64,000 nucleotides of DNA from CAZWLY01 sp964634465 (GCA_964634465.1 CAZWLY010000003.1:248001-312000); one strand, 5' to 3'; counted from the stretch's first letter, positions 24,962-36,006 are shown. Notes: generated by a model not told the origin, from the sequence alone. Numbers and translations: made by a program.

Positions 24962-25669
24962 TCATCCCAAGAGGTCCTCGTCCTTGAGGCCCGAGGAGCG
25001 GGCGATGCGTAACTGAAAGAGGCGATCGATGACGTAGGTCCGCATCATCCGGGCCCCTTTGATCAAATCGATGGTCACCGCCGCGTCCACGGCGTCGGGC
25101 AGGGAGCCGGTTATCCGCCGGCGCAGGGCCATCTCCGCATCCACGATCCGGCGGCCCAGGCGGGGGTAATAGCTCAGGTCCTCGATCTCGATCCCCTCGC
25201 GAAGACCCTGAGCCAGAACCTTCCCCATGGCCAGATCCTCCTGGTCGTAACCCTCGTCGCTTAAGGGCAACAAGAGCTCCGCCTCCTTCAGCGCCGCCAA
25301 CTGCTCCGGAGTCAGGCCGGCGGCCTCCAAGAACTCGGCCTCGCCGAGAAGCGGTTCGCCCTGACGGCCGAAGATGACCTCGGTCAAGAGCCCGATCACC
25401 GCCTCGGTCGGGTCGCCGCCGGTTTCGTCCAGAAATCGTTTGATCTCGGCCAGGGACAGGCGATGGTGAGACTGGAGCGCCTTGATCAGCTTGATCCGCT
25501 CCACCGTCTCGGGCCGGTAGTAGGCCATGTTGGGGCTGGTCTTGATCGGCTGGGGCAGCAGCCCCTCGGCCAGATAGTGGAGAATGGTCGATTTGGGGAC
25601 GCCGGCGGCCGCGACCAACTCGTTCATCCTCAGCCCCGGCTTGGTTTGGTTGTCCCGGCGCTTGGTCAT
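24962..25669 (-). CDS. MerR-family transcriptional regulator
   Basis: The 235-residue protein has a MerR HTH at about 12-80 with M-N-E-L-V-A-A-A-G-V-P-K-S-T-I-L-H-Y-L-A-E-G-L-L, followed by a helical effector-like region without obvious metal-binding cysteines. I take the ATG at 25669; upstream in-frame residues to 25759 lack a ribosome site. It precedes the flavoprotein-SCP2 gene by 78 bases on the same strand and is likely the local regulator. The effector is unknown. Confidence 0.78.
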   Translation of the reverse strand: MTKRRDNQTKPGLRMNELVAAAGVPKSTILHYLAEGLLPQPIKTSPNMAYYRPETVERIKLIKALQSHHRLSLAEIKRFLDETGGDPTEAVIGLLTEVIFGRQGEPLLGEAEFLEAAGLTPEQLAALKEAELLLPLSDEGYDQEDLAMGKVLAQGLREGIEIEDLSYYPRLGRRIVDAEMALRRRITGSLPDAVDAAVTIDLIKGARMMRTYVIDRLFQLRIARSSGLKDEDLLG

Positions 25670-25985
25670 GCCCCTGCCCCATTGCTCCAATTTCACCCGG
25701 GCCGTGCTCGCCCCTGCGGCGGCCGCGATCTGTACCCCAAAGCTTATCCAATCCGGCAAAAAGCGTCAAGTGTTGCTTTTCACTTTTTGCTTCTATGGAC
25801 GATCGGAAACGGCGACGACGGTCTGGGAGAAGGGGCCTCCATTTTTTTCAAGGACGACGACCAGATCGGGTTGGTTTTTTGAAAATCGGGATGACATGCC
25901 GCCCAAGAGACCGGGCAGGGGACGAGAGCCGGCCGCCCCTATCCGGCGGCTGGGGGGGCGGGGGCCAGCCCGCCGGTTGAGGAAG
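25670..25985. other. Intergenic region, no supported gene
   Basis: It contains two T-rich stretches (about 25842-25848 and 25874-25880). No convincing stem precedes either, and there is no open frame with a ribosome site. Confidence 0.4.
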
Positions 25986-26942
25986 CTATGTGGAGACCCG
26001 GTTGCGGCCGGTCTCTTTGGCCCGGTAGAGGGCCTGATCGGCGGCCTTGATCAAGGCTTGGAAGGTGGTTCGAGCGTCGGCGATGAGGCTGGCGACCCCC
26101 AGGCTGACGGTGACATGGGCCGCCGCCGAGGAATCGGGGTGGAGGATGGCCATCTCCGCCACCGCCTCGCGCATTCTCTCAGCCACGGCCATCGCCCCGG
26201 CGAGGTCGGTGTTGGGCATCACCCCGGCGAACTCCTCGCCGCCGTAGCGGGCCACGAAGTCGCCCGGCCTGGACAGGCAGCCGGACAGGGCCTTGGCCAC
26301 CTTGACCAGACATTCGTCGCCGGCCTGGTGGCCGTAGGCGTCGTTGTAATTCTTGAAAAAATCGATATCGATCATGATCAACCCCAGCGGTCGCCCCTCC
26401 CGCCGCGAGCGCCGCCACTCCTGCACCATCGCCTGGTCGAAGTAGCGGCGGTTGGCCACCTCGGTCAGAGGGTCGATCACGGCCAGGCGGCGCAACATCG
26501 AGTTGGCCTCGGCCAGTTGGCGGGTCAAGTCCAACAACTCGTTCTCCCTGGCCTTGCGCCGGTCTCTCTCGTGTTTGAGTTTGAGCGCCGAGTTGATCCG
26601 CACGGCCAACTCCACCGGGGTGGGGGGCTTGATGAGGTAGTCCATCGCCCCGGCCTCGAAAGCCGCCGTCAGGTCAGCCGTTTCGTCGCTGGAAGTGATC
26701 ATGATCACTGGAATGTCACGCAGGGAGCTTCGCCTCTTGATCCGCCGGCAGGCTTCGATGCCGTCGATGTCCGGCATGATGATATCCAGCAGGATCAAAT
26801 CGATGTCCCGAACCCTGTTCAGAATCTCCAGGGCCGAAGCGGCCGAAGCGGCCAAAATAACGTCGTCATGACCCTGCTCCCTGAGCAGGTCGGCCATGGC
26901 GTTTCGTTGTGTCTCTGAATCGTCGACGACCAGGATGCTCAT
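25986..26942 (-). CDS. Response regulator with GGDEF diguanylate cyclase output
   Basis: The 318-residue protein has an N-terminal receiver domain (phosphoacceptor Asp in L-I-L-L-D-I-I-M-P-D near 53, conserved Lys in L-I-K-P-P). A short coiled linker leads to a GGDEF domain (about 155-318) with intact R-Y-G-G-E-E-F, so cyclic-di-GMP synthesis is expected. R-P-G-D five residues before it is the inhibitory I-site. The ATG at 26942 is preceded by GGAGGCGATGGGCG. This PleD/WspR-like layout is usually activated by phosphorylation-driven dimerisation. No partner kinase gene is adjacent. Confidence 0.92.
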   Translation of the reverse strand: MSILVVDDSETQRNAMADLLREQGHDDVILAASAASALEILNRVRDIDLILLDIIMPDIDGIEACRRIKRRSSLRDIPVIMITSSDETADLTAAFEAGAMDYLIKPPTPVELAVRINSALKLKHERDRRKARENELLDLTRQLAEANSMLRRLAVIDPLTEVANRRYFDQAMVQEWRRSRREGRPLGLIMIDIDFFKNYNDAYGHQAGDECLVKVAKALSGCLSRPGDFVARYGGEEFAGVMPNTDLAGAMAVAERMREAVAEMAILHPDSSAAAHVTVSLGVASLIADARTTFQALIKAADQALYRAKETGRNRVST

Positions 26943-27071
26943 CGCCCATCGCCTCCACTCGCCCGCCCCGATCAGCCGTCCACCGGGGCGGATATCTCGC
27001 TCCATTGTACAGGCGAAATCTGTTGTTTCCAGGGGAGGAGGACGCAGGCAGGGGAAAACGAGGCTCGCAAG

Positions 27072-27758
27072 TCAGACGGCTTGGCGACTCAACAGGCCAT
27101 AGGTGCGTTCTATCTTGGCCTCCAGGCGCAACGCGAAGTCGTAGCGGTCTACCGCCGCGCAGAGGCGTAAGTCGGCCTCGCTCCGAGGAGAGATGCGGCG
27201 CAGCTCATCGAAGAGCGCTTCCGGTCCGCCGGTCAATTCTTCGGCGGTCAGGTCCGGATCGAGGACCAGGTCCCTGATGGCCCGGCAACACCAGTCGTCT
27301 TCGAAGCCGGGAGAAGCCGAAAAGAGAAACAGCTCCTTGTCGGAATCGGCAAGGAGCGAGTTCATCAGCCGGGCCGTGGCCGTCAGGTTGGCGAACCCGG
27401 CCACCCAGGTCCGGCCGGCGGGCAGGCTCAGGCTCAGCGGCGCGCCGTTGGAACTGCACAAAAGAATCGGCCGCTCGGACTCGGCCAGTTCGAGCGCCTC
27501 GGCCGGCGAGTTGTCGAAGTCGGCCGCGGCCAGCTTGACCCCGCCCCGCTCGGCAAAGACCAGGCCGTGTCTATCCAGCCCCCGCCAAGCGGCGATGGCC
27601 GCCTCCTCGGCCGGCCCGAGGTGGATCGAATCCCGTTCGGCCAGAAGCACCGCCGCCGTGGTGGCGAAGCGGATGACGTCCACCGCCACGGCCAGGCCCT
27701 GGGCCGGCACCTTCTCGCCGGGCGTAACCAACCTGACTCTCTCGGCGGCGGCAATCAC
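27072..27758 (-). CDS. comB: ComB-type 2-phosphosulfolactate phosphatase family protein
   Basis: The 228-residue protein shows V-D-V-I-R-F-A-T-T near 27, A-E-R-G-G near 68 and D-F-D-N-S-P-A-E near 79, then S-S-N-G near 103. These are the conserved blocks of ComB phosphatases. In methanogens ComB makes sulfolactate for coenzyme M; in bacteria the family substrate is often uncertain. It starts with GTG (27758) after GGTGAAAG and has its own promoter. Confidence 0.78.
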   Translation of the reverse strand: MIAAAERVRLVTPGEKVPAQGLAVAVDVIRFATTAAVLLAERDSIHLGPAEEAAIAAWRGLDRHGLVFAERGGVKLAAADFDNSPAEALELAESERPILLCSSNGAPLSLSLPAGRTWVAGFANLTATARLMNSLLADSDKELFLFSASPGFEDDWCCRAIRDLVLDPDLTAEELTGGPEALFDELRRISPRSEADLRLCAAVDRYDFALRLEAKIERTYGLLSRQAV

Positions 27759-27840
27759 GATCTTTCACCAGGCTTTGACCGCCTCCCCGCCGAATCCACT
27801 CCCGGCGAGAAGAGGCGAATGAAGCTTCCCCCCTGGTTAC

Positions 27841-27868
27841 ATAATAGGCCCCACTCGGCCGGCGTCAA
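27841..27868 (-). promoter_or_regulatory. Sigma70-type promoter for comB
   Basis: On the minus strand TTGACG (27868-27863) and TATTAT (27846-27841) are 16 bases apart. It lies just past the hppA terminator and about 80 bases upstream of the comB GTG. Confidence 0.6.
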
Positions 27869-27884
27869 GGCGAGGGGACGGTTT

Positions 27885-27924
27885 GAAAAAAGACCGGCCG
27901 GCCCTTGCGCCGGGACCGGCCGGT
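27885..27924 (-). terminator. Terminator of the hppA operon
   Basis: ACCGGCCGG and CCGGCCGGT form a 9-bp stem around a 14-base loop. It is followed on the minus strand by TCTTTTTTC, about 55 bases after the hppA stop. Confidence 0.75.
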
Positions 27925-27978
27925 GAGTGGGTCGACCCGAGGCCGCCGAACACGGCCCCGGTTCAGGTCGTTTCGATT

Positions 27979-30026
<2,048 letters not shown>

Positions 30027-30027
<1 letters not shown>

Positions 30028-30641
30028 TACCCCTCTCCTCCTCCTAAAGAAGCACTGTGGAACTCCTGCATGGCCTCCGCAACCCCGCGGGAGAGGATTG
30101 CCTCCAGACAATCCGCGGCCATGGCGACCACTTTCTCAACCAACTCGCGCTGGTCGGCATAATACCCGCTCAGCACGTATTGTTCTATCGGTTCCTCGAA
30201 GCGGGGGCGACCTATGCCCACCTTCAGGCGGACGAACTCCTCGCCGCCCAGGTGCTGGATGATCGACTGAACGCCCCGGTGTCCCCCGGAGCCGCCCTTG
30301 CGGGCTATCTTCAGCCGTCCCAGGTCCAGGTCCAGATCGTCGTGAACCACCACCAGCCGATCGGGACCAACCTCGAAATAATGCGTCAGGCTAGCCGCAG
30401 CCTGCCCGCTCAAATTCATGTAGGTCTGGGGCAGGGCCAAGATGGCGTCGCGCCCGCTCACCCTGCCTTTTCCCCACAAGCAGCCCAGGCTCTGGCGCCG
30501 CAGGTCCAGGCCGTGGCGTCGCGCCAGTTCCTGGACCACGTCCGCGCCCAGGTTGTGCCGAGTGCCAGCATAGCGGGAGCCTGGATTTCCCAGGCCCAGC
30601 ACCAGCACCCTGCCGGAGTCCCAAGCCTCCAAGCCGGGCAA
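30027..30641 (-). CDS. pth: Peptidyl-tRNA hydrolase
   Basis: The 204-residue enzyme recycles peptidyl-tRNA. Conserved elements: L-G-N-P-G-x2-Y-x2-T-R-H-N-x-G with the catalytic His near 29, Y-M-N-L-S-G near 73, H-D-D-L-D-L near 100, and K-G-G-S-G-G-H-R-G. The TTG at 30641 is the longest start that does not enter rplY; a GTG eleven codons later is an alternative. It lies 6 bases after rplY and is coupled to hppA. Confidence 0.93.
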
Positions 30642-30647
30642 GGCGTC

Positions 30648-31337
30648 CTACTCTTTGGCTTCGGCCTCGGCCCCGGCCTCTTTCTCGCCAGCCTCCGCGC
30701 CGGCCTCGCCCTCGGCGCCTTCGGCCTCCTCGCCCTCTTCGCCCTCTTCGGCCTCTTCCTCCTCGGGCAGCTCCACCAGGGCGGGCCGCAGGCAGGAAGC
30801 CACGGCGAAGTCCTCTTCCCAGGCGGGCTCCACGCCCTCGGGCAAGGGCACCTCGCTGGCCATCAAGGAATCACCCACCTCCAGGTGGCTCACGTCCACG
30901 CTGATGGAGTCGGGGATATCGGCCACCAGGCCCTTGACGGTGATGGTGTAGGCCATCTGGTTGAGGATGCCGCCTTCCTCCGCGGCCTTGGGCTGGCCGG
31001 TGAGTTCCAGGTAGACCTCCAGGCTCAGCTTCTTATCGGGGCGGATCTCCAAAAAGTCCACGTGGCGGAACTTGCGGCCCACCTGGTCGAGCTGCAGGTC
31101 CTGGAGCATGGCCATGCGGGGGCTGGACTCGCCCTCCACCTTGAGCTCCAGGAAGGCCACCTCGCCCACCACCTGGCTGAGCACCTTCTGCAGGTCGGCC
31201 ACGGCCACCGCCAGGCTCTCGGCCTGCTCGCGGGTGCCATAGATGACGGCGGGGATCATGCCCCGGGCGCGCAAGCGGCGCGCCGCACCTTTACCAGTTT
31301 CTTCCCGGCGGGCGACCGCCAGGGGTATCTGCTGCAT
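30648..31337 (-). CDS. rplY: Ribosomal protein bL25, Ctc (long) form
   Basis: The 229-residue 5S-rRNA-binding protein has the L25 domain in the first 95 residues (A-R-R-L-R-A-R-G-M-I-P-A-V-I-Y-G) and the TL5/Ctc C-terminal beta domain to about 185. A long Glu/Ala/Gly tail follows and is strongly acidic. The operon prs-rplY-pth is a standard arrangement. The start ATG is preceded by GGAGGAGAC. Confidence 0.93.
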   Translation of the reverse strand: MQQIPLAVARREETGKGAARRLRARGMIPAVIYGTREQAESLAVAVADLQKVLSQVVGEVAFLELKVEGESSPRMAMLQDLQLDQVGRKFRHVDFLEIRPDKKLSLEVYLELTGQPKAAEEGGILNQMAYTITVKGLVADIPDSISVDVSHLEVGDSLMASEVPLPEGVEPAWEEDFAVASCLRPALVELPEEEEAEEGEEGEEAEGAEGEAGAEAGEKEAGAEAEAKE

Positions 31338-31459
31338 GGTTCAAGTCTCCTCCCTCCGGTGCCGCAACATGCCGGCGGCGGTAGCCGGAGTCAAATGATA
31401 ATAATGCATTATTTCACAAAAGGCAAACAATTTCCTGGCTCGAGTTTGTGCCGATTTAG

Positions 31460-32401
31460 TTACACAAACAAGGAGCTTACCGAGTCCTCCATGTGGATGC
31501 GCCGGATCGCCTCGCCCAGCAGGCGGGCCACCGACAGGCTGATGAACTTGCCCCCGGCCTTGGCCGCCTCGGCCAGGGGGATGGTGTTGGTCACCACCAC
31601 CCGGGAGATGGGGCTTTCCTTGATGCGGCCGATGGCCGGGCCGGAGAGCACCGCGTGGCTGGCGCAGGCCCATACCTCGCGGGCGCCGTTCTCCTCCAGG
31701 GCGCGGGCAGCCTCGGTGAGGGTGCCGGCGGTGTCTATCATGTCGTCCAGCACCACGGCCAGCTTGTCCCGCACGTCGCCGATGATGTGCATGGCCTGGG
31801 CCACGTTGGCCTTTTCGCGGCGCTTGTCGATGATGGCCAGGCCGCACTGGAGGCGGGTGGCGATGGCCCGGGCGCGCTCCACTCCGCCGGCATCGGGGCT
31901 GACGATGACCGTCTCGCCCTCGATATGGGTGCGCAGGTAGTCCAGCATGACCGGGGCGGCGAAGAGATGGTCCACCGGTATGTTGAAAAAGCCGCCGATC
32001 TGGCCGGCGTGCAGGTCCATGCACAGCACCCGGCCGGTGCCGGCCTCGGAGATGAGGTCCGCCACCAGCTTGGCGGTGATGGGCACCCGGGGGGCCACCT
32101 TGCGGTCCTGGCGGGCGTAGCCGTAGTAGGGTATCACCGCGGTGATGCGGCGGGCGCTGGAGCGGCGGAAGGCGTCCACCATGATGAGAAGCTCCATGAG
32201 GTGGTCGTTCACCGGCGGGCTGGTGGACTGGATCACGAACACGTCCGCCCCGCGCACGTTCTCCCCCACCTCCACGAATACCTCTCCGTCGGAAAAGCGG
32301 CGCACCGCCACCTTGCTCAGGGGCAGGTGCAGGTACTTGCAGATCTCCTCGGCCAGCTGAGGGTTGCTGTTGCCGGTGAAGACTTTTAGCTTGTCGAACA
32401 T
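31460..32401 (-). CDS. prs: Ribose-phosphate pyrophosphokinase
   Basis: This 313-residue enzyme makes PRPP from ribose-5-phosphate and ATP. It shows F-S-D-G-E near 36, the flexible-loop K-V-A-P-R, D-L-H-A-G-Q-I near 128, and the PRPP signature V-V-S-P-D-A-G-G-V-E-R-A near 165. Length and motifs are those of class I PRS, so allosteric control by phosphate and ADP is expected. It follows tRNA-Gln on the same strand. Confidence 0.95.
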   Translation of the reverse strand: MFDKLKVFTGNSNPQLAEEICKYLHLPLSKVAVRRFSDGEVFVEVGENVRGADVFVIQSTSPPVNDHLMELLIMVDAFRRSSARRITAVIPYYGYARQDRKVAPRVPITAKLVADLISEAGTGRVLCMDLHAGQIGGFFNIPVDHLFAAPVMLDYLRTHIEGETVIVSPDAGGVERARAIATRLQCGLAIIDKRREKANVAQAMHIIGDVRDKLAVVLDDMIDTAGTLTEAARALEENGAREVWACASHAVLSGPAIGRIKESPISRVVVTNTIPLAEAAKAGGKFISLSVARLLGEAIRRIHMEDSVSSLFV

Positions 32402-32486
32402 GGTTCACCCAACCTCGACCGCCCAAAAGGCCCGCCCCTCGGCCTGACACGGGCCGGGGGCGCCTGATAGGCACATAGAAACTCTT

Positions 32487-32561
32487 TGGCTGGGGTGGCA
32501 GGATTCGAACCTGCGAATGCGGGTTCCAAAGACCCGTGTCTTACCACTTGACGACACCCCA
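32487..32561 (-). tRNA. tRNA-Gln (anticodon TTG)
   Basis: Read on the minus strand, the 7-bp acceptor stem TGGGGTG/CACCCCA, a D-arm, the anticodon loop CTTTGGA (anticodon TTG) with stem CGGGT/ACCCG, and the T-arm GGTTCGAATCC are all present. The discriminator G and CCA are encoded (32490-32487). U1 is typical of tRNA-Gln. It sits between spoVG and prs. Confidence 0.95.
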
Positions 32562-32594
32562 GCGGGTCGGCAACTGACGTTAGCCGGACATTGG

Positions 32595-32876
32595 CTAAAT
32601 CTGGTCCGCGGTCTTCTCCTCTGCGGCCTTCAAGCGGTGATACTCTCCCAGCACATGCTCCTCGATCATCTGCCGGGTCTCCCGGTTGAGAGGATGGGCG
32701 GTGTCCTGGTAGGTACCGTCCTTGCGCTTCTTGCTGGGCATTGCCACGAACAGCCCTTTGTGCCCCATGATGATCTTGAGATCACGCACCAAGAAACAGG
32801 AATCAAAGGTTATCGTAGCGTATGCCTTCAGTCGATCCTCCTCAACAGGGAAAACTCTTACCTCTGTCACCTCCAT
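32595..32876 (-). CDS. spoVG: SpoVG-family RNA/DNA-binding regulator
   Basis: The 93-residue protein matches SpoVG: an M-E-V-T-E-V-R-V-F start, T-F-D-S-C-F-L-V-R-D-L-K-I-I near 25, and F-V-A-M-P-S-K-K-R-K-D-G-T-Y near 43. SpoVG is widespread outside spore formers and binds nucleic acid. It lies between ispE and tRNA-Gln, a common context in Desulfobacterota. Confidence 0.93.
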   Translation of the reverse strand: MEVTEVRVFPVEEDRLKAYATITFDSCFLVRDLKIIMGHKGLFVAMPSKKRKDGTYQDTAHPLNRETRQMIEEHVLGEYHRLKAAEEKTADQI

Positions 32877-32900
32877 GCTGGCCCCCTAACCAAGTTCCCC

Positions 32901-33746
32901 CTAAGACCCACCAAAGCCCCGGCAGGCACACACCCACCACTGTTGATGGGCCGCAAGGCACTCCGCTGCCTTGGCAGCAGCCTCCCTGTCCGGGAATACC
33001 CCAAATACCGTGGGTCCGCTGCCCGACATCAGAGTACCCAGTGCCCCTGCCTCCTGGAGCGCCCTCTGTATATCCCCCAGTTGGGGAAAGGCCCTTTTCG
33101 TGACCGCCTCCAGGTCGTTTCTCAGGAGCCCGCCCAGGGGCGCTTCCGCCTTGGGTGGGCGGTATATTGTATTAACTGCTGGCTGATTTGTCCATGCCAA
33201 ATCCCAATCAGCGTAAATCCGGGCCGTGGAAACCGGGAAACCGGGGTTCACCAGCACGTAGTCCAAAAGCGGGAAATCCGGCCAAGGCTCCACCTTCTCG
33301 CCCACCCCGGTGCACCAGCCGGTTACCCCGGCCAGGAAAAAGGGCACGTCCGCGCCCAACTCCAGGGCCAGCTCGGCCAGGCGCTCCTGGGGCAGGAGCC
33401 CGCCGTGCAGGGCGTTGAGCCCCACCAGGGCCGCGGCCGCGTCCGAAGAGCCGCCGCCCAGGCCGGCCGCCACCGGCACCCGCTTTTCCAGGTGCAGGGC
33501 CGCCCGGGGGCGCCGGCCGGCGGCCTCGAACCAGAGCCGCGCCGCCCTTTCCACCAGGTTGTCCCGGGCCAGGGCGGGGTCGCTACAGGTGAAGACCAGG
33601 CCCTCGGCCTGGTCGTCGAGGTATAGTTCGTCCCCCAGCTCAAGGGGCTGCATCAAGGTGGCCAGCTCATGGTACCCGTCGGGCCGGCGGCCCAACACGG
33701 CCAGGTGCAGGTTCACCTTTGCCGGGGCGAACACGTTCAGGCGCAT
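32901..33746 (-). CDS. ispE: 4-diphosphocytidyl-2-C-methyl-D-erythritol kinase
   Basis: The 281-residue GHMP kinase of the MEP isoprenoid pathway begins A-P-A-K-V-N-L-H-L (substrate Lys/Asn). It carries the ATP loop P-V-A-A-G-L-G-G-G-S-S-D-A-A near 91, and L-M-S-G-S-G-P-T-V-F-G near 237. It is 24 bases upstream of spoVG on the same strand and heads this conserved cluster. Confidence 0.94.
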   Translation of the reverse strand: MRLNVFAPAKVNLHLAVLGRRPDGYHELATLMQPLELGDELYLDDQAEGLVFTCSDPALARDNLVERAARLWFEAAGRRPRAALHLEKRVPVAAGLGGGSSDAAAALVGLNALHGGLLPQERLAELALELGADVPFFLAGVTGWCTGVGEKVEPWPDFPLLDYVLVNPGFPVSTARIYADWDLAWTNQPAVNTIYRPPKAEAPLGGLLRNDLEAVTKRAFPQLGDIQRALQEAGALGTLMSGSGPTVFGVFPDREAAAKAAECLAAHQQWWVCACRGFGGS

Positions 33747-33782
33747 GGGCCTTGGTCCCTTGCCCGCTGCTCACAGGCCCCC

Positions 33783-33812
33783 GGCGCGGAGAGGGACCCC
33801 CCTCTCCGCGCC
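33783..33812. other. Perfect 13-bp hairpin after degP
   Basis: GGCGCGGAGAGGG-ACCC-CCCTCTCCGCGCC lies 13 bases past the degP stop and upstream of ispE. No T tract follows on either strand. It may terminate in a U-independent way or protect the mRNA 3' end. Confidence 0.5.
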
Positions 33813-33824
33813 CAGGGCTCTGGT

Positions 33825-35276
33825 TTACTTGGGCCTTTTGATCACCACGAACAAGGTTCCCTCGCGACGCTGGATCAAGAGCAGGAGCCCCTCGCCGGGC
33901 TTGAGCCTGGCGGCCATCCTCTTGAACTGGGCCACGCTCTTGACCGGCTTCTGGGCCACCTCCAGGATCACGTCGCCACGGGCGAGGCCGGCCTCGGCCG
34001 CGGGGCTGCCCGGCTTCACGCTGGTGATGACCAGGCCCTTGGCCTGGGAGATGCCCAGTTGCTTGGCCAGCTCGGGGGTGAGCTTCTGCACGCTCATGCC
34101 CAGGTTCACCTCGCCGGCCTGCTCACGGCCGGCCGCGGCCATGCTCTCTTCCTTGAGTTCGCCGATGACAACCTTGACGGTCAGTTCCTTGCCGCCGCGG
34201 ATCAAGCCCACCTCGGCCTTGTCGCCCACCGGGGTGGCGGCCACCATGCGCGGCAGGTCGTGGGTATCCTTCACGGTCTTGCCGTTGTACTCCACGATCA
34301 CGTCACCCCGCTTGATGCCCGCCTTCTGGGCCGGGCTGTCCTCGATCACATCGGCCACCAAGGCGCCGTGGTCCTCCTTCAGCCCGAACTTGTCGGCCAG
34401 CTCCTTGGTGACCGGCTGGATGTAGACCCCCAGCCAGCCGCGCACCACCCGGCCCTTTTCGCGGAGCTGTACCATCACGGTCTTGGCCAGGTTGATGGGG
34501 ATGGCGAAGCCGATGCCCTGGCCCTGGGCCACGATGGCGGTGTTGATGCCCACCAGGCGGCCGCTCATGTCTATAAGGGCGCCGCCGGAGTTGCCGGGGT
34601 TGATGCTGGCGTCGGTCTGGATGAAGTTGTCATAGGGACCGGCGCCGATGATGCGCCCCTTGGCGCTCACGATGCCGGCGGTGACCGTGTTCTCCAGGCC
34701 AAAGGGATTGCCCACCGCCAGCACCCAGTCGCCCACCCTGAGTTCGTCCGAGTCACCCAGCTTCAGGTAGGGGAACTCCCGGTCGGCCTTGATCTTGATG
34801 AGCGCCAGGTCGGTCTTCTTGTCGCGGCCCTTGATCTCGGCCTCGTACTCCTGGCCGTCCTTGAGCTTGACCGTGATCTCGTCGGCGCCGGCGATGACGT
34901 GGTTGTTGGTGAGCACATAGCCCTCTTCGTCTATGATCACGCCGGAGCCCAGGGCGCGCTGCTTGAACTCCCGGGGGGGCATGCCCGGCCCGCCGGGGCC
35001 GCCGAAGAAGCGGCGGAAGAACTCGTGCAGGTCCGGGGGGGCCTCATCCTGGCCAGGACCGGGTTGGCCGGGGTGGCGGAAGCCGAACCAGCCGCTCAGG
35101 GGGCCGCCCTTGACGGTTTTGACGGTGCGGATGTTGACCACCGCCGGGCTCACCTCTTCCACCAGGTCGGCAAAGGAACCGGGGCGCTCGGCGGCCGGGA
35201 CCGCGGACGCGGCCAGGCCCAGAAAGCCAACCAGGGCCAGCACGGCGACCGTGGCAGCCAGCTTGGATATACGCAT
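33825..35276 (-). CDS. degP: Periplasmic serine protease DegP/HtrA (Do-type)
   Basis: The 483-residue protease/chaperone has a signal peptide (1-28), a trypsin-like domain and two PDZ domains (about 270-360 and 385-475). The catalytic triad is visible: His in T-N-N-H-V, Asp in K-T-D-L-A-L, Ser in G-N-S-G-G-A-L. The loop before the protease core is rich in Pro/Gly/Phe. I take the ATG at 35276, seven bases after AGGAGGT. It follows a DUF1844 gene on the same strand. Confidence 0.93.
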   Translation of the reverse strand: MRISKLAATVAVLALVGFLGLAASAVPAAERPGSFADLVEEVSPAVVNIRTVKTVKGGPLSGWFGFRHPGQPGPGQDEAPPDLHEFFRRFFGGPGGPGMPPREFKQRALGSGVIIDEEGYVLTNNHVIAGADEITVKLKDGQEYEAEIKGRDKKTDLALIKIKADREFPYLKLGDSDELRVGDWVLAVGNPFGLENTVTAGIVSAKGRIIGAGPYDNFIQTDASINPGNSGGALIDMSGRLVGINTAIVAQGQGIGFAIPINLAKTVMVQLREKGRVVRGWLGVYIQPVTKELADKFGLKEDHGALVADVIEDSPAQKAGIKRGDVIVEYNGKTVKDTHDLPRMVAATPVGDKAEVGLIRGGKELTVKVVIGELKEESMAAAGREQAGEVNLGMSVQKLTPELAKQLGISQAKGLVITSVKPGSPAAEAGLARGDVILEVAQKPVKSVAQFKRMAARLKPGEGLLLLIQRREGTLFVVIKRPK

Positions 35277-35304
35277 CAACTTACCTCCTGTCTTCCGCGG
35301 AGCC

Positions 35305-35859
35305 TTACTTGGTCAGCCGCACAAAGGCCAAGCGCAGGTCGGTGAGCGCGTGGTCGATGAGCCGCTGCTCTTCGGGCGTGAGATTGCCCGCGGTCTTTTC
35401 CTTCAACATGGCTATGGTGTCGATGGTGTGGCGGGCCAAGTCCTTGTCCATCTTGGCCTGGCCGGTATTGGGGTCTGGTATCTGTCCCAGGTGCATCATG
35501 GCGGCGTGGCTCAGGGAGAGGATGAGCCCGCTGAACTCCACCGGCGGAAGGGGGCCGCGGCCCTGGGCCTGGTCTGCCTGGGAAGCGGCACCGGGCTGGG
35601 AGCCGGCGTCCGCCTCCGGGCCGCCCGTCGCCGCCCCCGCCGCGCCGGCAGCTTCGTTCCCCGTCTCGTTCCCCNNNNNNNNNNNNNNNNNNNNNNNNNN
35701 NNNNNNNNNNNNNNNNNNNNNNNNNNNNNNNNNNNNNNNNNNNNNNNNNNNNNNNNNNNNNNNNNNNNNNNNNNCCGTCGCGTCCTCCGTGCGCGGAGAG
35801 CCGTCAGGGTTGAAAAGGCGCCGGTCCTTGACGGTAAAGCCTTTTTCCTCCTCGCTCAT
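35305..35859 (-). CDS. DUF1844 protein, interrupted by the assembly gap
   Basis: The C-terminal 90 residues match DUF1844: F-S-G-L-I-L-S-L-S-H-A-A-M-M-H-L-G, P-x-T-G-Q-A-K-M-D-K-D-L-A and H-T-I-D-T-I-A-M-L-K-E-K-T. The N-terminus (ATG at 35859, after GGAAGG) begins M-S-E-E-E-K-G-F-T-V-K-D-R-R-L-F, also typical. The middle is an Ala/Gly/Glu-rich low-complexity linker containing the 100-N gap, so the true length is unknown. Function is not established; the gene neighbours degP. Confidence 0.75.
   Translation of the reverse strand: MSEEEKGFTVKDRRLFNPDGSPRTEDATXXXXXXXXXXXXXXXXXXXXXXXXXXXXXXXXXXGNETGNEAAGAAGAATGGPEADAGSQPGAASQADQAQGRGPLPPVEFSGLILSLSHAAMMHLGQIPDPNTGQAKMDKDLARHTIDTIAMLKEKTAGNLTPEEQRLIDHALTDLRLAFVRLTK
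35675..35774. other. Assembly gap of exactly 100 N
   Basis: One hundred ambiguous bases lie inside a GC-rich low-complexity coding stretch. A round 100 is the conventional filler for a gap of unknown size, so distance and frame across it are not assured. Confidence 0.95.
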
Positions 35860-36006
35860 AAGCACACACCTTCCTTTGCCACAAAGGTGAGGGAGGCCGG
35901 GAGAGGCCCGGCCCTCCGGCGGTCACAAGGCTGCCCCCCCGGCAGGGGGGCCGGCTAACCGGTTTTGCTGTTTAATAATAAGACCGGCCGGGGCAGGCCG
36001 CAACCA

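Noticed and set aside
22094..25012. A 972-codon open frame on the plus strand opposite the flavoprotein cluster
   Set aside because: It mirrors three well-supported minus-strand genes; its sequence is Gly/Gln/Val/Asp-rich low complexity as expected for antisense of GC-rich coding DNA, with no ribosome site or domain.
25840..25890. Two T-rich stretches resembling a terminator
   Set aside because: No GC-rich stem precedes either on a strand where a gene ends.
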